From: Methylacidimicrobium fagopyrum
Lineage (GTDB): Bacteria > Verrucomicrobiota > Verrucomicrobiia > Limisphaerales > UBA11358
Direction: 5' to 3'
Length of the DNA: 64,000 nt
Assembly: GCA_026225255.1 (NCBI GenBank)
Contig: JAMFSJ010000036.1
Coordinates: forward strand, 1-64,000
Part shown: in pieces, positions 61,365 to 64,000 of the stretch
How positions within the stretch are numbered: position 1 is the first letter of the stretch
How the letters are laid out: the number at the start of each line of letters is the position of its first letter
Position numbers and translations under genes: made by a program
Notes under the pieces: model-generated
What the model saw: only the letters and a program-made list of their open reading frames with translations
Database searches by the model: none
What the model was told of the DNA's origin: nothing

Positions 61365-62189
61365 ATGAAAATTTGTAAGAAAAGCTGGCTGGGTAATCAA
61401 CGTGGATTCACCTTGATTGAATTATTAGTTGTTATTGCCATCATTGCGATTTTGGCGGCCATGTTGTTACCTGCCCTTGCCTCCGCCAAGATTAGAGCTC
61501 AAGTCACGCAAAGCCTAAGCAATACCAAACAAATGCAACTGGGCTGGCAGATGTATGCTGGTGACAATAATGATGCGGTGCTGCCAAATGCGTCATCATC
61601 TACATTAGTTGGCACTATTAATACTTGGTGCGGGACGTCGGGAGAAAATTGGACTACGGCAGATGCAAATACCAATCCGGTTACATATGTTAATTCAATC
61701 CTCGGCGGTTATATGGGCAACCAGATTAAAGTCTATCGGTGTCCTGGGGACAATATTCCCTCCGATAACGGAACACGCATCCGCACTTATTCGATGAACG
61801 GCCAGTCGGGCACCCGACAAGGCACAAACAGCGTTTACAATCCTGGTTATCAGACGTTTATGAAGATGAACGAATTTAACAAAATAGGACCGGTCAACGC
61901 CTTTATTTTTTGCGATGAAAGCATGTATACTCTGAATGATGGATGGCTTCAGATCAGTATGGGCGCCGCCAACTGGCCGGATGTGCCCGCCGCTTATAGT
62001 GGCGGGAGAAATGAATTTTCATTTGCCGATGGCCATTCGGAAGTGCACAAGTGGTTAACCCAAGCTTTAAAAATTGTGCCTTATAAATATGGTGTTGGTT
62101 ACCCGCAGTCCGCTGTTTCAGCCCTGCCCGGCGGAAAACAAAATGTAGACTGGGTCTGGTTCACCAGCCACGCTTCTGTTCTACAATAA
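61365..62189 (+). CDS. Pseudopilin-like protein with prepilin N-terminal methylation motif (DUF1559-like)
   Basis: [34 protein letters not shown]-rich C-terminal [11 protein letters not shown]. Confidence 0.93.
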   Translation: MKICKKSWLGNQRGFTLIELLVVIAIIAILAAMLLPALASAKIRAQVTQSLSNTKQMQLGWQMYAGDNNDAVLPNASSSTLVGTINTWCGTSGENWTTADANTNPVTYVNSILGGYMGNQIKVYRCPGDNIPSDNGTRIRTYSMNGQSGTRQGTNSVYNPGYQTFMKMNEFNKIGPVNAFIFCDESMYTLNDGWLQISMGAANWPDVPAAYSGGRNEFSFADGHSEVHKWLTQALKIVPYKYGVGYPQSAVSALPGGKQNVDWVWFTSHASVLQ

Positions 62190-62207
62190 ATATTTCTCCT
62201 ATCACCC

Positions 62208-62237
62208 ACGCGGACTCACCCTGAGTCCGCGTTTTTT
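62208..62237 (+). terminator. Rho-independent terminator of pseudopilin gene
   Basis: ACGCGGACTCACCCTGAGTCCGCGTTTTTT. Confidence 0.92.
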
Positions 62238-62240
62238 GTT

Positions 62241-62280
62241 TAAAAAAAAACAAGAGATCAAAGGCTTTACCTTTGATCTC
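62241..62280 (-). terminator. Rho-independent terminator of the dipeptide epimerase gene
   Basis: Minus strand GAGATCAAAGGTAAAGCCTTTGATCTC followed by TTGTTTTTTTTT. Confidence 0.9.
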
Positions 62281-62319
62281 CGTTGTTAAAAATTGATCTT
62301 CTTGTCTCGCGATTCTTTA

Positions 62320-63369
62320 TCACCGAGGAGCGACCATTAAGCCATGCTTTTCTGTCGTGTCGGCAAAAGATAAAATTCCTTTTTCCATGGTGACGCCGAG
62401 ATACGGATCGTTATTGATCAAAATGCTGCCGTCGATATCAAGATAATCGGTCAATTCCGCCAGATGCGCGGCGGCGCTGATTTGCACGCTGGTCTCGATC
62501 ATACAACCGAGCATCGTTTTCAATCCTAGCTTGCGCGCGGCACTCAACGTCTCGAACGCCATACTCACGCCGCCCGTTTTGACGAGCTTCACATTCACGC
62601 CGTGAAAACCTTCGGCACAACGCGCCACGTCTTTGACCGTGTGACACGCTTCATCGGCGAACAACGGCAACGGCGAACGCGTTTTGAGCCAGACCAAATC
62701 TTCCAGTTTCGCGTCGCGCGGCATCGGCTGTTCGCAATACTGAATTTTTTTATCCGTCGCAACCAACCATTCGAGCATTTGCAAGGCGTGTTCCTTCGTT
62801 TTCCAACCTTCGTTGGCGTCCACGCGCACGGCTTTGTCCGGCGCGGCGGCACGGAGTGCGGCGAAATTTTCTTTGTCCTGCGGCGCGCCTACTTTTAATT
62901 TCAAAACCGGATACGGCGCGGCTTCCAAAACTTTTTTGTAAATGACATCCGGCGAATCAATGCCGATGCTGAACGAGCTGATGTGATAATTTTCGCGAAA
63001 GCCGAGGCCAAGAAAATCGTAAAGCGGTTTGCCTGCGCGTTTCGCCGCGCCGTCGAGTAACGCGAGGTTGAGCGCGCATTTTGCCGCCATCGGAATGCCC
63101 GGCAGCGAATCCAAAAAAGTCATGCTGCCCGGAACATCATCAAAAGAAAGCGGGCAATAATCCAGGCTTTGCAAAAAAGCCAAAGTGCCGGCGGCGGATT
63201 CCGCATAGAGACTAGACGGCGCGGCTTCGCCGATAGCGTGGGTTGAGGAATCGGACAATTCGACGATGACGGTTTTGTGTGTGCCGGAGCCGCCGGTGCT
63301 TTGTGAGCTGGCAATTTTCCACGGGTTAACAAAGTGTAATTCGACGATGCAGGCGCTTAATTTCTCCAT
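62320..63369 (-). CDS. Dipeptide epimerase (L-Ala-D/L-Glu epimerase-like, enolase superfamily)
   Basis: YPVLKLKVGAP (KxK), VRVDANEGW, YCEQPMP, LFADEACHTVKDV, NVKLVKTGG, MIETSVQISAAAHLA. Confidence 0.92.
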   Translation of the reverse strand: MEKLSACIVELHFVNPWKIASSQSTGGSGTHKTVIVELSDSSTHAIGEAAPSSLYAESAAGTLAFLQSLDYCPLSFDDVPGSMTFLDSLPGIPMAAKCALNLALLDGAAKRAGKPLYDFLGLGFRENYHISSFSIGIDSPDVIYKKVLEAAPYPVLKLKVGAPQDKENFAALRAAAPDKAVRVDANEGWKTKEHALQMLEWLVATDKKIQYCEQPMPRDAKLEDLVWLKTRSPLPLFADEACHTVKDVARCAEGFHGVNVKLVKTGGVSMAFETLSAARKLGLKTMLGCMIETSVQISAAAHLAELTDYLDIDGSILINNDPYLGVTMEKGILSFADTTEKHGLMVAPR

Positions 63370-63418
63370 GCAAAATGAAACCAAAAAACACCTCGTTTGG
63401 CAATGCGATTACGCGGAT

Positions 63419-63567
63419 TTTTAACCACGGATGGGCCCAGAAAAAACCAAGCCAGCAGGCAGAATAATGAATGATGAAATGACCGAGGCGCGGGGATCAA
63501 AACGTTTTATCTTGCTGCTTTCTTCCTCCTGCATTTCCGATTAATCCGTGACCATCCGTGGTTAAAT
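63419..63567. repeat. Intergenic element bounded by an inverted repeat (TTTTAACCACGGATGG/CCATCCGTGGTTAAAT)
   Basis: 16-nt arms at 63419-63434 and 63552-63567, 15/16 complementary, about 117 bp between. Confidence 0.8.
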
Positions 63568-63611
63568 TCTTTTTCGTGTCCTTCGCGTCTTCCGTAGTTC
63601 AAAATCAAACT

Positions 63612-63890
63612 ATGAAATCTGCTTTCGAATTAGCAATGGAACGTTTGAACAAAACGGCGCCGACGGTCAAACTGACGTCCGCGAAGAAAAAAGAGTTGGC
63701 CGAATTAGATTCTCAATACGCCGCCAAAATTGCCGCCCGTGAAATCGCGCTCAAAGCGGAAGTTGCCAAATTCACGTTGGCTGAAGATTTCGAGCAAGCC
63801 GAAGCCGCCCGCCAACAGCTCGTTCACGAACGCAAAAAACTTCAGTCCGATCTGGAAGATAAAAAGGAAAGCGTCCGCGACGCCAAATGA
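63612..63890 (+). CDS. Small UvrB/UvrC-motif-like protein
   Basis: LAEDFEQAEAARQQLVHERKKLQSDLEDKK resembles the UVR motif (F E x AAxxRDxI). Confidence 0.6.
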   Translation: MKSAFELAMERLNKTAPTVKLTSAKKKELAELDSQYAAKIAAREIALKAEVAKFTLAEDFEQAEAARQQLVHERKKLQSDLEDKKESVRDAK

Positions 63891-64000
63891 CGCGCGAATT
63901 CCAGCGGCCCGCCTTCAAATCCTGCGCTCAAAGCGCTTGGCCGACGGCTGACATTCGCACATTTTCCGGCTGGCAATTCGCCGCACCACGATAATTTCGC

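Overview
This 64 kb window is a chromosomal segment that looks like Verrucomicrobiota (Pedosphaera/Limisphaerales-like), judged from protein families, lone pseudopilins and dispersed intergenic repeats; no taxonomy search was possible. It opens with housekeeping genes (yidD, rnpA, rpmH; an APC-type permease; rpoD; a nusA-infB-rbfA-nrnA-[RlaP-like]-truB-ribF block; fba). Next comes an ECF sigma/anti-sigma module followed by CsgG-like secreted proteins, one of 1499 aa with C-terminal EF-hands. After that are cell-wall enzymes (dacB, class-A beta-lactamase-like, ldcA), two divergent SF2 helicase genes (DUF3516-type and RapA-like), htpG, a porin/cupredoxin/hybrid histidine kinase locus, a MoxR-DUF58-DUF4129-like operon, a tandem-repeat basic protein, mnmG, dsbD-like, a large secreted protein with a pseudopilin, and a dipeptide epimerase. 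The most unusual signals are: (1) a 156-bp palindromic element inserted in the same reading frame inside both helicase genes, adding the same ~52-aa peptide to two unrelated proteins; (2) a strong c-di-AMP (ydaO/yuaA-like) riboswitch candidate upstream of the APC permease, which the ORF caller read through as coding; (3) the ECF-sigma/CsgG-like/EF-hand gene set, which may be an undescribed envelope system; (4) a stand-alone response regulator that looks like an internally deleted copy of the nearby hybrid histidine kinase; (5) a terminator-like attenuator in the nusA leader; (6) several families of dispersed intergenic palindromes. No rRNA, CRISPR array, prophage or transposase gene was seen, and no tRNA gene was recognised by eye.
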